Of a DNA stretch of 64,000 nucleotides, positions 34,671 to 45,847 are shown piece after piece (positions within the stretch are counted from its first letter, which is position 1; each line of letters starts with the position of its first letter). Position numbers and translations under genes: made by a program. The notes beneath the pieces were generated by a model. It saw only the letters and a list, made by a program, of their open reading frames with translations, made no database searches and was not told where the DNA came from. Source of the DNA: Chrysemys picta bellii (taxonomy: Eukaryota > Chordata > Testudines > Emydidae); the NCBI RefSeq assembly GCF_011386835.1, contig NC_088791.1, positions 9,920,998-9,984,997 of the forward strand, in the 5' to 3' direction.

Positions 34671-35885
34671 CATAGACTCATAGACTTTAAGGTCAGAAGG
34701 GACCATTATGATCATCTGGTCTGACCCCCTGCATGCTGCAGGCCACAAGACCCTTCCCTGGACTCTGCTGTTGAAGTCCCCAATCCTGTGTTTTAGTGAC
34801 TTCAATCGGCAGAGACCCTCCTGCTAGTGATCCCTGCCCCGTGCTGCGGAGGAAGGCGAAAAACCTCCAGAGGCTCAGCCAATCTACCCTGGAGATTCCT
34901 TCCCGACCCCAAATATGGCGATCAGTAAGACCCCGAGCATGTAGGCAAGAGTCTCTAGCCTGAACCTTGTTGGCCATTATACTATTTACATACCATCGCT
35001 TGGTTTTCCTTGGCTACTATGTTTTACCATTAAACCATTCCCTCCATAAACTTATCTAACTTAATCTTAAAACCCGACAGGTCCGTCGCTCCCACCGTTT
35101 CCCTCAGAAGGCCGTTCCAATATTTCACCCCTCTGACGGTCAGAAACCTTCGTCTAATTTCAAGCCTGAACTTCCCCATGGCCAGTTTATATCCATTCGT
35201 TCTCGTGTCCACATTAGTACTTAGCTGGAATAATTCCTCTCCCTCCCTTGTATTTATCCCTCTGATATATTTAAAGATAGCAATCAGATCCCCCCTCAGC
35301 CTTCGCTTTGTCAGACTAAACAACCCAAGCTCCTCTAGTCTCTTTTCATACGACAGGTTTTCCATTCCTCTGATCATCCTAGTGGCCCTTCTCTGCACCC
35401 GTTCCAGTTTGAGTTCATCTTTTTTAAACATGGAAGACCAGAACTGCACACAGTACTCCAAATGAGGTCTCACCAGCGCCTTGTACAACGGAAGCAGGAC
35501 CTCCTTATCCCTACTAGATATACCTCGCCTAATGCATCCCAAAACCGCATTGGCTTTTTTCACCGCCACGTCACATTGTCGACTCATAGTCATCCTGCGG
35601 TCCACAAGAACCCCTAGGTCCTTCTCCTCTTCCGTTACTTCTAACCAATGCGTCCCCATCTTGTAACTAAAATTGTTATTAGTCATCCCCAAGTGCATCA
35701 CCTTACACTTTTCACTATTAAATTTCATCCTATTTCTGATACTCCAATTCACAAGCTCATTCAAGTCACCCTGCAGAATATCCCTATCCTCTTCCAAATT
35801 TACAACTCCTCCCACCTTCGTATCATCCGCAAACTTTATCAGCCCACTCTTGCAATCGGTTCCGAGGTCAGTTATTTCCCTCTAC
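34671..35885 (-). mobile_element. CR1 LINE, 5'-truncated, 1.2 kb
   Basis: Minus-strand element whose 3' end (34671) carries TCATAGAC octamers on the plus strand. The 3' untranslated part (to about 35027) is nearly identical to the 18.3-kb copy. The coding part runs from about 35880 down to the stop at 35029. Truncation near 35885 falls inside the reverse transcriptase domain. It is the longest and best preserved LINE here and the best evidence for an amniote, probably turtle, genome. Confidence 0.95.
35027..35880 (-). pseudogene. CR1 ORF2 fragment: reverse transcriptase C-terminal part
   Basis: An uninterrupted frame of about 284 codons. At its amino end, just above position 35815, is KFADDTK: the FADD box is the catalytic metal-binding motif of LINE reverse transcriptase. 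It is followed by the LQGDLNELVNWS and MKFNSEKCKVMHLG segments, by KDLGVLVD and by the carboxyl-terminal 'LVRPHLEYCVQFWS' and 'LERVQRRATRMIRG' stretches typical of CR1-clade proteins. The native stop is kept; the endonuclease and fingers/palm front are absent, so it cannot be active. CR1 copies normally truncate at the 5' end, so this is a dead insertion, not a host gene. The frame having no stop suggests a fairly recent insertion. Confidence 0.92.
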
Positions 35886-36309
35886 TTCCTGCCTTAAACA
35901 GTTGTGCAAGGAAAGAGGTATTGAGTGAAGTGCGTGCAAACGAGACCAAGTGATGCGGGTGTGATGCAGACAATTGTCATACCTATGGAAGACGACAGCA
36001 CGCCATCGTGTGGGCTAGGGTTGAGATTTTTCAAAGGAGTTTTAGACGTGTGTCTTCCACAAATGGCCCCTTTTCTCTGTGACTCCTCCCTTCAAACTCC
36101 ACCTCCATCCGTGGAATCCCATAGACGGCTCTGAAACATCTCAGCTTAGATGGTTTCAGAAGCCTGGGCAGACAGAACTTGGCTGAGTGCTCGTGCATTT
36201 TCTAAGAGTGCGGATTCCCCTCTCCTGACCGTTCTGGGAGGTTACTAACCATTTCATGGTTGCCATGAGCTGCATTAACAGCTGCCAGCCCTTAGCCCAG
36301 TTGTGTCTG
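35886..36309. other. no feature recognised
   Basis: Unique-looking sequence. Confidence 0.5.
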
Positions 36310-36402
36310 CATGTCAGTGATGAGCGATGCAGCTCCCGTAAGGTGCTTTGGGATTCTTCAGGTTAAAGGCGCTAGAGAAATTGGCAATGATGTTATTGGG
36401 AG
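36310..36402 (+). mobile_element. MIR-type SINE tail
   Basis: 'AAGGTGCTTTGGGATTCTTC' and 'AGGTTAAAGGCGCTAGAGAA' match the tail seen near 39.53 and 61.04 kb. Confidence 0.55.
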
Positions 36403-37821
36403 CATCTTCCGAGTTGCTTTTGGAACCACATCAGCCCTGGAGAATCTGTATTTCCGTGTTACGGTTTTTCTTGGATCCACCCCATGGAGCCGATGGAAGC
36501 ACCTCACTTTCAAATGATTATATATTACTGTGAGTCAAGATGCCCCTGCCACGTGCACTATCCCCTTTCCTTGGTGCACTGGCTTGTTCATCAATGTGGA
36601 GGCAATTAGAACAATTACTAGCATCTCTACCAGCTGAGCCCTCCCCCTGGTACCAGAGGGTGGAATTTCCCCTAATGCACTGCAGTACTGCAGCAATAGG
36701 GGAATTCTAGCAGTTACATCAGATTCTCTATGAAACCCCCACATCCCAGGGGCCCTGAGACCCTTTAATATCCCCACAAGGAGAGCTGCCAGGTGACTGC
36801 AGGGCTCCTCTAGGACGGGATCGTTCGGACGGCTTGTGAGTTTTCATTTCCTGAAAGTCTTTCAGTCCAGTGGCTGTGATCAGGCATCTAAATTGTGAAT
36901 GAAATATTAATGCCAATGGCCAAGTTTGCGTGTTAATAATTTAAACTGTGGTGCAGTGGCATCTCTGCTTACCAGGTGGTGGGGGAAGGGAGCCGTGCTG
37001 GAGATCAGAGGATGGATGTTGGAAGGGGGAGGTGTCACAGAGAAAAGGCATCTCTTTTGGGGACAGGGGAATGGAGAGGAGGGCTGCTGGAAAAGGAAGT
37101 ATGTTTGTGTGTGGGGGGGAAGTTGGTTGCTAGGAGATGGAATTGGGAGGGAGGAGTCACAAAATAAGGGGTGCTGTTTTGGAGTCTGGGAGATAAAAGA
37201 TGGGGGCCAGTTTGAAGCAAAAAGTGGAAAAGGGGCCCATTTAGTGATAATGAGAATAGGGTTGGCAACCAGGGAAGGAGGGGCCTATGTGCGGGTCAGG
37301 CAGATGCAGTGAGATAAGGATGAGGCCTTTGTGTCGCATAACCCTTTGGGAAGGCTGTGTGGTTTGGATTGGGGGCTGGGTGGAGGCTCGGGTCCTGGTG
37401 CCTGCCTGCCTCTTCATGCACCAAGGCATCATATGCCAGCCCACTGATTTTTGCCTGTCTGAAATCTCCTTTCATTTGCTGAGCAGCCTTTTAAACTCAT
37501 GTCCCTTCCCGTAATCCTCCCTTTCATTTTTTTATTTGATTTATTCAGCCTCTGTCTCTCATATCCAAACAGCTTTGCTGCTGGCGTGCTGTTGGGTGGT
37601 GACCGCTGGGTCATATCTTTGCTCCTTCCTCATGGTTCTACTCCTTCCTTCTGGCCTCTCCTCTCCTTTCCCATACACCCCCATCCCAGGAGGGTTAAGT
37701 GCCATTTGGGGTGGGGGGGAAGTGATCAGAGAAACTATACAGTTGAGTCGGCATCTCAAGACATTTGTATTCCCACCGCTCCCATGCACACACTAACACG
37801 AATGGGAGCATTATTGTATTA
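36403..37821. other. no gene recognised; G-rich plus strand at 36960-37290
   Basis: Many GGG and GGGG runs at 36960-37290 create purine-rich frames (128 codons plus). No repeat unit and no domain. Pyrimidine-rich near 37620-37680. Confidence 0.5.
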
Positions 37822-37889
37822 GGGACTGGTCCAAAGCCCGCTGAAATCAATTGAAAACACTGACTTTGATGGGCTTTGGATCAGGTCCC
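37822..37889. mobile_element. mini foldback element
   Basis: 'GGGACTGGTCCAAAGCCCGC' pairs with 'GATGGGCTTTGGATCAGGTC' around a central 'AAATCAATTGAAAAC'. TTA lies directly before it. Confidence 0.75.
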
Positions 37890-38285
37890 TATTAACTGAG
37901 CTCTTGGAGGAGAGACCATCGCCCTGTATGTTGGGTGGAAGCCGTTCTTCCATGGAAATGTCTGCAGCATCTTTGCAACAGGAACCCTGAGACGTGTGTG
38001 TGTGGTGGAGTGTTGCTTTAGAAAGATATTTATTGGCCTTCATGTTTACTCCAAAATAGTCTTCCTTTCAAATACTACCCTTTCCGTTAGCTGAGTTTAA
38101 TTTAAGGCTGCCAAATAGATCACTTAGGAAGGACTGTCCTGAGCAAATGGCCTTCCTCCCCACACAGACTCACTTGAGCATGGGTCACAAGAAAGGACTT
38201 CTATTGCTTAGTCTCATCATTCATGTGGTCCTCTCCATTGGCAGTCACCAGCCATCTTCACCTCTGAGTTCCCAGGCCTTGGAGG

Positions 38286-38352
38286 TCAGGATGAAATGCT
38301 GGCCCCGTTGAAGTCAACGATGAAACTCCCACAGACTTTAACAGAGCCCAGA
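38286..38352. mobile_element. mini foldback element, right end decayed
   Basis: 'GATGAAATGCTGGCCCCGTT' with 'GAAGTCAACGATGAAACTCC' is the left half of the GGTGAAATCCTGGC-type foldback seen intact at 40636; the partner here is degraded. Confidence 0.5.
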
Positions 38353-38475
38353 GCGAGCCTCAGGGGTCAGTCCTCTGACTGGAGTGGTGCCAAGCAGTCA
38401 GATGGCTGCTGTCCTCTGCTTTTCCCCTATGCGTTCCTTAGGGGAGCCAGCTACGAGTACAGTCGCTCTCTCTTC

Positions 38476-38887
38476 GGGAATGTCTACAGCATTTTGTAGC
38501 AAGCCGCTCAACCCAGGTCAACAGACGCTGGCTAGCGGGGCTCATGCTACCGCTCTAAAAATAGCTGTAGAGACAGTGCTTTGAAGTTGCAGTTTCGGGC
38601 TCTGAAGCGTAGGGAGCCGGGTGGGCTTCAGAGCTCCAGTTTGAGCTGCAACTTCAATGTGCTGTCTAGACAGCTGTTTTTAGAGCACTTGCACAAGCCC
38701 CACTATCCTAAGTGTGTCAATCTGGTCTGGGAGTAGGGTTGCCAACCCTCCAGGATTGTCTTGGAGTCTTCAGGAATTAAAGATTATGTCATGTGATGAA
38801 ACCTCCAGGAATACGTCCAACCAAACTTGGCAACTCTCTCTGGGAGGCTTTCTCCCGCTCACTCCACAATGCTGTGTAGACGTATCC
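38476..38887. mobile_element. Harbinger-like palindromic MITE carrying a nested element
   Basis: Left end GGGAATGTCTACAGCA and, complemented, right end GGATACGTCTACACAGCA. TTA follows at 38888-38890 and TTC precedes. Inner arms 'AGCTGTAGAGACAGTGCTTT' with 'GAAGTTGCAG' and 'CTGCAACTTCAATGTGCTGT' pair. A second palindrome (38735-38836) sits in the right half. Confidence 0.7.
38735..38836. mobile_element. nested small palindromic element (AGGGTTGCCAAC ends)
   Basis: Left end 'AGGGTTGCCAACCCTCCAGG', right end 'CCAAACTTGGCAACTCT'; internal 'CCTCCAGGAAT' also inverted. Lies inside the Harbinger-like element, so it is the younger insertion. Confidence 0.65.
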
Positions 38888-38890
38888 TTA

Positions 38891-40368
38891 AAGGGCCCAC
38901 AGTGACACTTGCTTGAAGATTAGTATAAATCAGCTGCTTCCTGGGATTACAGCAATGATGGTCTAAAACTCACCCATTGCTTTGACTAACAGTTCAAAGG
39001 GCCCTGTTCTGATCCCACTGCACAGAACTGTCCTGCATCTGGTGGCAACTGGTTCCTGTGCATATCTGTCCTGCATCTGGATTGCAGGACAGTTAGTCTG
39101 CTTTCATGTGGGGTAATGCCATTGATGTGGCAGTAGGCAAGGGGCTGGAGATGGTCTCCAGCCTTGGGTGCATTTGGCACACCATTCCCACCTTTCAAAT
39201 TCATTGGAAGTTTGGTGCCTAGCTCCCGTAGGCTTCTCTGACAGTCCCAGCGTATCTGCTGAGTGCAGAAAGCGTGCTCGGTATTGTACAGCAAGAGGAA
39301 GACACGGTCCCTGCCTTGAAGGGTTCCTACGAGACATGTGCCTGAACTGGAAACCCAATTCCCAACCCCTCCCAACTTTTGGAAAGTTCAGATTTGGATC
39401 AGGATTCAATTCCGTATTCCTCAGCTCGGCCCCTCTCCATTGTTGCGTAGTGTTCCTGTGGGTAGCCGTACAACGACTGCATTCCACCCCAGAGAGGGCT
39501 GCATGGGAAATGATCCCTGTAGTGTGAAAAGGCCGCTTCTTCGGGATGAAAGGCGGCATAGAAATATACAGCAGTAGTAGTACTGGTATGGATAATGCCG
39601 GCGATAACTTGTCGCTGCCTTGAACACTGCACTCTGTGTTAGGCTCAGTGAGATATAATGAGATGAGACTTCGCCATGACCTGATGCCTGAGGCGAACCC
39701 AGTTTGCTCCAAGTCTGCCAAAGCTTTTCCATCTCCATGTTAGCCTTTAGGTGACCGATTCCTGCCGATCCCTTATGGGAAAGTCTTGTAGAATTAAAAG
39801 CAAACAATGTCTCTATAGGCTTTACTTTAACCATCTTCTAGATTTGAATAAGAGACGTCTGTCCCCTGCTATAGAATGCTATAGGAATGTTTTAAAAGTT
39901 ATGCCCAGGAGCTCATTCTTTGCCTAGTAATTAGTCATTTCTATACTCCCCTAATAAATGTCTGTTGCTTGCTGGTCTCACCCCAATTCAATTCCATGGG
40001 ATTTTTCATAAGGGATGGTCTGTTCATGGATTCAAAATCCCTTCTTTATCCCCTGATGTCTGTCTGTCGCATTTCATTTAATTTTTTTTCTCATCAGCCA
40101 GAAACATTTCCTGAAAGCCAAAGGCACTGATGGGGCCAAGGCTGGCAGCTTGAGACTCGATAAATATTTTCTCTCTGGAAGATTTAGTGTTCGCAGAAGG
40201 TGTGTGATTCATCTCCCTGGTCACTTATTTGAAGTAAAATGAAAAGAGAACTTCCAATAAACCGAACCACTATTCATTTGGGGGTCACAGATCCATGCCC
40301 AGAGAGACTCAGTGGAGAAGGGTCTCCAACACGCCACCCGCCCTTTGATGGTCATTATGAAAAGGATA
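38891..40368. other. no gene; MIR tail at 39505-39590
   Basis: 'CTTCGGGATGAAAGGCGGCA' with 'TAGAAATATACAGC' at about 39535 is a MIR tail. Overlapping minus frames of 129, 205 and 137 codons (38986-39834) and a plus frame of 119 show no domain. 40030-40250 is repeat-free and AT-rich. Confidence 0.45.
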
Positions 40369-40516
40369 CAGTAGGACCCCATTTATAGTAGAGTCATTTT
40401 TGGTCAAACACTCTTGAGAGGGTGTGGTCTGTAATTGGGGATACACTTGGCACATTGCAATGCTTTGGGGCCATTGGGGATTTTCATTCAGCTTCACTAT
40501 ACATGGGGTTTTACTG
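40369..40516. mobile_element. Tc1/mariner (pogo-like) miniature element
   Basis: Ends CAGTAGGACCCCATTTATA and, complemented, CAGTAAAACCCCATGTATA; TA flanks both sides (40367-40368 and 40517-40518). The 148-bp size and CAGTA ends fit pogo/Tigger-type miniatures. Confidence 0.7.
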
Positions 40517-40635
40517 TAGGCAGTCAGATGTTGTGGGGACAGCGGCCATAGTAGCCCCTGGATAGATAAGATAGTCAGGGGGGCAGTGTGGTGGAACTCT
40601 ATTCATGCCTCCTGCACCTTGCGCCTTAATGACTT

Positions 40636-40708
40636 GAGGTGAAATCCTGGCTCCATTGAAGCCACTGGGAGTTTTGCAACTGATTTCAGTGGGAGCAGGA
40701 TTTCACAC
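40636..40708. mobile_element. mini foldback element (GGTGAAATCCTGGC type)
   Basis: 'GAGGTGAAATCCTGGCTCCA' with 'TTGAAGCCACTGGGAG' pairs with 'CTGATTTCAGTGGGAGCAGG' and 'ATTTCACACG'. Confidence 0.7.
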
Positions 40709-41498
40709 GTGGGCTATAACTAGGCGAAACGGGGTGCAATTGATAAAAAGGTACTCGTGCTAAACTGCAGCTCCTTCTGGTGTGGAAGATGGCAGATGTT
40801 AAACAGCCCACAGCAACACTACACAATACATCAAGGTGAAAAGTGCCAACTCCTCCATACAGTTGCAGCTGTGAAGGGTGTTTCATCTGGCAGACCCTAG
40901 ACTGTATTCCTGTTAGGTTTGCTGTGAATCTGCTGTTTGGGAAAGCAGCAGCAACAGCCATCACAGCTTCAGTCCCAGCCAGCAAAGGCAGCAGATGCCA
41001 ACTGAGCCTGGCTGGAAACCAGCTCCGATCCTCCCAGATTATATCCTCATACGGTGGCTGACAAAAAAGGGAGCGGAGGACTTCTCAGTGGAAACAACTT
41101 ACTTGGTCAGGTCAGGGATTGCTCTAGGGTTAGTATCAGAGAAGGAAAGGCCTAAAGGGGAAGGATCTCTGGGGAGGTCATGGACATCATCTCAACGTAG
41201 GCTGGCAGGGAGATGAGTAGGGGAGGGCTTGGCAGTTTGTCTCTTCATAGCACTGAGGTTTCGTATTGAAACCCATCACATTTCGTTCAGAAGCCTTATA
41301 GTGCCATGTGAATACGGGATAGGAGCTTATGTGGCAGTTGAGGAGACTGCTGGGCCTGTTTTTAAATTAGCCCATAGAAAATCTAACAGATGTTGCGCCT
41401 GTGGGTGACGTACTAGCCTATATGTGGCTTGAACTGTCAGTGTGCTATTGGCTGCAGTAATCTGGCTGCAGAAGATCACACCTGGGACCTGTCGCACA
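40709..41498. other. no feature recognised
   Basis: Unique-looking sequence. Confidence 0.5.
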
Positions 41499-41503
41499 TA
41501 AGG

Positions 41504-42428
41504 TGTTAAAATGGATCTTTAATGGCCCACAGCTGGGCAGATTGTTGCCAGTACCAGTGAAAATTCAGATTCAGTTTACTCAATGCACAGCGGTTTATTG
41601 GAGAAAGAATTACACAAGCAGTAAAAGGTTATATAATACGTCTTCCTAATAAGCCTCAATTCCCCCAAGCATAAACCCTCAGTAACTATGTTGGCCTTAC
41701 ACAATATCCTGAGTGGCAAACAAAGCAGATATAGCTACCAGTCCTAGATGGAGATTTTTTCTCTTCTCTTCCCCTCTCAGGTACTTGGTCTGTCAAATGT
41801 CCCCCCAAGGCCTGGTTACCCTGAGGCCTTCTGGTTCAAAAGTCCCTCGTAACAGGGCCTTGGCTACGCTGAGACCCTCTGTCTTACAGCATCACAAATC
41901 TCTTCAGATGTTAACTAACTATCTCTGCTTTGCATTTATACCTTTTGCTCTCAAAGCAGTGACATGTCCCAAAAATATGCCCTGTGGGCATTCCGTTACT
42001 GGTTTTTCCTAATTAATATTTTAGAAGAGACTGCAAAGCAGATAGAGACCAAAGATCAGGTGACGTTTACCCTCTTATCCATCATTCACTTGAGCTCTTA
42101 GTGTGGTGCCATCCTAAAAGGGTCATTTTGACCCGGGTCAGCCTGTACCAACCCACCAATCGAATGTTTTACTGGGTGAGCTGGTCATTGGCTGATACGT
42201 TTCCAAAGTTTCAAGTTGAAACACACACACGGATAGAGGCTTAATTAGCCATTCAAGTGCAATTTCAGCACTCTCAGTAAATTCCATATCAACTTCCTGA
42301 TACTAAGAGAATCCTGCTCCCATAATCCTCTAGTAAATTCAGATGTACCAAGCCAGACCAAACTCATGTTCACCACATCCATTCATATCAATCACAACAA
42401 TTCATAACAATTTGGCACCGTCCCAACA
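41504..42428 (-). mobile_element. solo LTR of an endogenous retrovirus, 925 bp
   Basis: Bounded on the plus strand by TGTT at 41504 and AACA at 42428, i.e. an LTR starting TGTTGGGACGGTGCC when read on the minus strand. Flanks are TAAGG (41499-41503) and GAAGG (42429-42433), a 5-bp duplication with one change. On the minus strand there is a TATA box (GGTATAAATGC, near 41940) and a polyadenylation signal in CCAATAAACCGC (near 41597). No internal gag-pol sequence adjoins it. Confidence 0.75.
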
Positions 42429-42435
42429 GAAGGCA

Positions 42436-42515
42436 CACGTTCCTACTGCCTGAGCTAAAGGAGTAAGTAGCAAGCTGTTATGCTTGATTCAGGGCCAACC
42501 ACAAGGAGATACGAT
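42436..42515 (-). mobile_element. tRNA-derived SINE fragment
   Basis: 'ACTGCCTGAGCTAAAGGAG' with following text resembles the reversed head of the SINE near 150-300. Short and diverged. Confidence 0.35.
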
Positions 42516-42519
42516 CTAA

Positions 42520-42575
42520 GGGCCTGATCCAAAGCCTATTGGAGTCAAGGGGAATCTTTCCCTTGGATCAGTCCC
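42520..42575. mobile_element. mini foldback element
   Basis: 'GGGCCTGATCCAAAGCCTAT' against 'TCCCTTGGATCAGTCCC'. TAA precedes it. The right half has lost some bases. Confidence 0.65.
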
Positions 42576-43278
42576 TCTAACAATTAGCCACTGCACTACA
42601 CTTGCTGTTTCCGGTGGGTTTTAGTCTCCAGTGGGCGTTAACTGACAATGGAATGGTAAAAGTAGCCAAAGCAAATTAGGAACCTGGATCACTCACTCAG
42701 TGGGTCAGCAGGGGCTGGGAGAGTGCTGGGGAAGCCGGGCACTCAGTCCCAGGGAGAGAGGAAGTGACGCATCGTGTTACTCAATGGCGGATTTTCTAGG
42801 GAGGTCAAGGAGCAGCAGTGATGGGGAAGGTGACACCTCCTGGTTCATGGCTGGCAGAGTGGTGCTTACAACGTGAAGATCAGAGGGTGAGATGGTTGGG
42901 GGTGGGGGGAAGGTGTGTGTCAAAGCGTGTGGAGGAGAAACTGGACCAGTGGAGTTGAAGAGGGATGGAGAGTGTAACCTGGAAGGGCGTGGGGCTCTGT
43001 TTTTTACCCCCTGACTCCCTTGGGGTAGGGACTGGCGGGGGGATGCGTAATAGATATCAATCCAACTTCCAAATGAAAGGTTGCGAAAATCCCCATGTAT
43101 GCTCCTTGTGAGCGATTGAGATTAGCTAAATCCCTCACGTGGACTGGAGCCCTAGGGGTGGATTGGACCGTGCACCTTGTTGTGATGGATCATTTTGAGA
43201 GCAGTCCTCGTTTTCTCTCTCCCCCTCCCCCCACTTTTCAGGAAAGACTGCCACACAAAAACAACTTTTGCAGTCCCG
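42576..43278. other. no feature recognised
   Basis: G-rich plus strand near 42890-42915. No gene signals. Confidence 0.5.
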
Positions 43279-43537
43279 ATGTACGTGCACCAATGCAGCT
43301 GTGAGCTCTCTAGTATCGCTGCCCTAAGCCGATGGGAGAGAGCTCTCCCGTTGACTTGATTAATCCACCCTCAATGAGCGGTGATAGCTACCTCAGTGGG
43401 AGGAGCTCTCCTGCCCACACAGCGCTGTCCACTCCAGAGCTTAGGTCGGTGTAACTTATGTCGCCTGGGGGGGTGGCTTATTCATACCCCTGAGTGACAT
43501 AAGTTATACCAACATAACTGGTAGTGTAGACATAGCC
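43279..43537. mobile_element. Harbinger-like palindromic MITE
   Basis: Right end 'GGTAGTGTAGACATAGCC' followed by TAA (43538-43540). Inner 'GGGAGAGAGCTCTCCC' and 'GTGGGAGGAGCTCTCC' are palindromic. The left end near 43279 ('GATGTACGTGCACC') is decayed, so that coordinate is approximate. Confidence 0.6.
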
Positions 43538-43540
43538 TAA

Positions 43541-44049
43541 GTGTTTGAACAGGGTAGATTTACCTGCTGTCTCCTCCCACCCCCACACCGATCCGGCCTT
43601 TATGCTGAGAGCCTGTCAGGAGGAAGCAGCAAAAGTCCAGCAGCAGCAAGGCATCCGCTTTTTCCCAGTGACATGTCAAGCATTGGCTCGACTCGGAGGG
43701 CAGTTGTTAACAGGGGACTGCGCTGCGGAGTTGCAGCAGAAGCAAACAATTCCAGCTAGTCCAATTAACTCTGATCCAGAATCATCATTATAATAAAACT
43801 ACCTCCATTCTTATGTGTACAACCCAAGATGACAGGACAAGATGCACTTGGTGGGCTTGCCTGAAAATACTAAATATCTGCAGCAAAATGACTTCTGTTC
43901 TGACCAGGTTTGGGCTGCATTCATCACTGGTAGTTACCCTGTGTGATTGCATAGCCAGACAAGCCACCAGTGACTGTATTCAGAGCATGCTTTGGATTTC
44001 TCACTTAATTTCTCTCCTAATGCTTGGGAACCCAAGACTGTTTTGAAAG
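43541..44049. other. no feature recognised
   Basis: Unique-looking sequence. Confidence 0.5.
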
Positions 44050-44440
44050 GCGCATGTGTGTTGTGTAAGTGTGTGTGGTGTCTGCATCCTGGAATATGTG
44101 AGTATGTTTTGTGTTGTGTTGACAGTGTGTATTGTGTATTTGTGTTTTTATCAGAAGGGCTATTTTTGAGTCTATTTAAATGTGTTGCTCCAACTGTGTT
44201 GTTTGTCTGTCTCTAGGAGATATGTGTATATGGGGATGTGGGTGGTTGCATATGCATATAGATGAGTGTTGTTGTGACTTCATATTGTTTGTGTGTAAAT
44301 GGATGCGTGTGTATAGGTATGTGTGTGTTTAGGTGGTGCGTATTAATGGATATGTGTTGCGACACGTGTTGATATGGATGTGTGTTGCTGTTCCTGTATT
44401 TACAAAGTGGGTGGGGATATAGTGTGTGTGTCTATTTAAA
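44050..44440. repeat. degenerate GT-rich simple sequence
   Basis: Frequent TGTGTG, GTGTTG and GGATGTG words over about 390 bp, ending in an A run (44439-44448). Chance frames in it are low complexity. Confidence 0.7.
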
Positions 44441-44459
44441 AAAAAAAGAAAAACCCTGT

Positions 44460-44659
44460 GAGACCTCCAGTCCGACCTGAGACTAGAATGGCGCAAGAGT
44501 GCTCTCTCATACAATTCTTCTGCTGACTTAAAAAACCAGCTTGGTGTGTCCCTCCCCAGCTTTCTCCCGGAACCCAGTACTGTCATGTTAGCCACATAAA
44601 GCCAGACTAGACAGAACACAATCCTGTACTGGCTGAGAGGAGAAGAACTACTCTGGGTG
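44460..44659 (-). repeat. interspersed repeat copy holding the left arm of a 77-bp inverted repeat
   Basis: Bases 44583-44659 are the reverse complement of 45848-45924 with one mismatch in 77. The rest (44460-44582) does not match the partner well. On the minus strand the text 'ATGTGGCTAACATGACAGTA' is one I associate with a turtle repeat, class unknown. Confidence 0.75.
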
Positions 44660-45847
44660 AAAGTTAATTATATATATTCCAGTGGCTTTTCCGTAGTGTT
44701 GCCCCAGTTGACCTTGACTGAACCCGTTGCTTTTACAAAAATGAGACCCATTTCTCATCTGAAGCGGGGAGGTTGGTGCTTGTCATTTTTTTCAAGGATG
44801 ATCCCTGAGTGTCTCCCTCCCAGTATCTTTCTGGAATCAGTGAATAGAGAGGAGCAAGGCAAGGGACCAGGCAGGCACCAGGAATATTGAGACAGACGAA
44901 TAAGGGAGCTGCATGGCATACACAAGGCCTGTTATCCTCAACAGGCCCTGACTTTGCGTCTCTCTCCCTGCTCCCAGGATTAGTGATGTTATCTGACTAG
45001 CTCGCTAGATTTCCACCTTGCCTCAGCTGGCACTTGGTTATCGGCTGGAGATAAAGAAATAAAAAACATGTACATCTTTAACCAGGGCTGCCCGAGACGC
45101 AAGCCCAAGTACTCAAGCAATGACCCAGGGAATATAGAATGCCAGCTACATGCTTCACTACATAATAATGCCATTGCTTGAGCCATTCTGATTGGGAGCA
45201 GCAGCGGCAGCCAATTTCTGTTGATCTAGCACCTGATGCATCCCTGTTGGCTCCTGTTCTTCGAGCCAGACTTATGCTGAAGGTGTCTCCCAGGCTTTAA
45301 TTCTTCATCAGATGCTGCACTTCTAAGAGATTCACCGAGGCTGAATAACCAAGATCAGCAGATAGAAATCTAGAGAGGGATTCTGCCCCCGGTCTCTATC
45401 CGCTGCGGTGGTGGCCTACAGAAGCCATAAAGAGCCAACAAGGAGCTGGAGAAGAATTTCTCCCAGTGCAGGTACTGTGTGGGGCCACAGTAAACAGGCT
45501 TGTATTGCCTCTCCTTTAAGCCCTGCTAGAGATGGCATGCTGAGGGAGCAGCCAGGGTGAGCGTGGGTGATGTCAAAGCACAGAAGGGGACTCTAACTTC
45601 TCTGTAGTCTGGACTTGGAGTAGCCCCTGGAGGCTGGTGTATACTAGAGAAGTGTCTGGCTGCTCCAATTTACTCTTGCTGCTGCACTGGCCCCAGGAGC
45701 AGCTTAGAAACCCCAGGGCACAAAATTGACTCAAAGCCAATTGCCCCCAGCCCTCTCCCCCGAGCTCAGCTCCCTAGAGGGCACAGCCCAGAATCTCAGC
45801 ACTGGAAACTAGGGAATGCGGTCAGAGATCAAGCAGTCCTATTACGG
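44660..45847. other. spacer of the 77-bp inverted repeat; no gene
   Basis: Unique-looking sequence of 1,188 bp without recognised repeats or coding signature. Confidence 0.5.

Noticed and set aside
39104..39721. 205-codon minus frame, the longest not obviously in a repeat
   Set aside because: Overlaps a MIR tail and two other long frames in different phases; no recognisable domain, so chance is the simplest reading.
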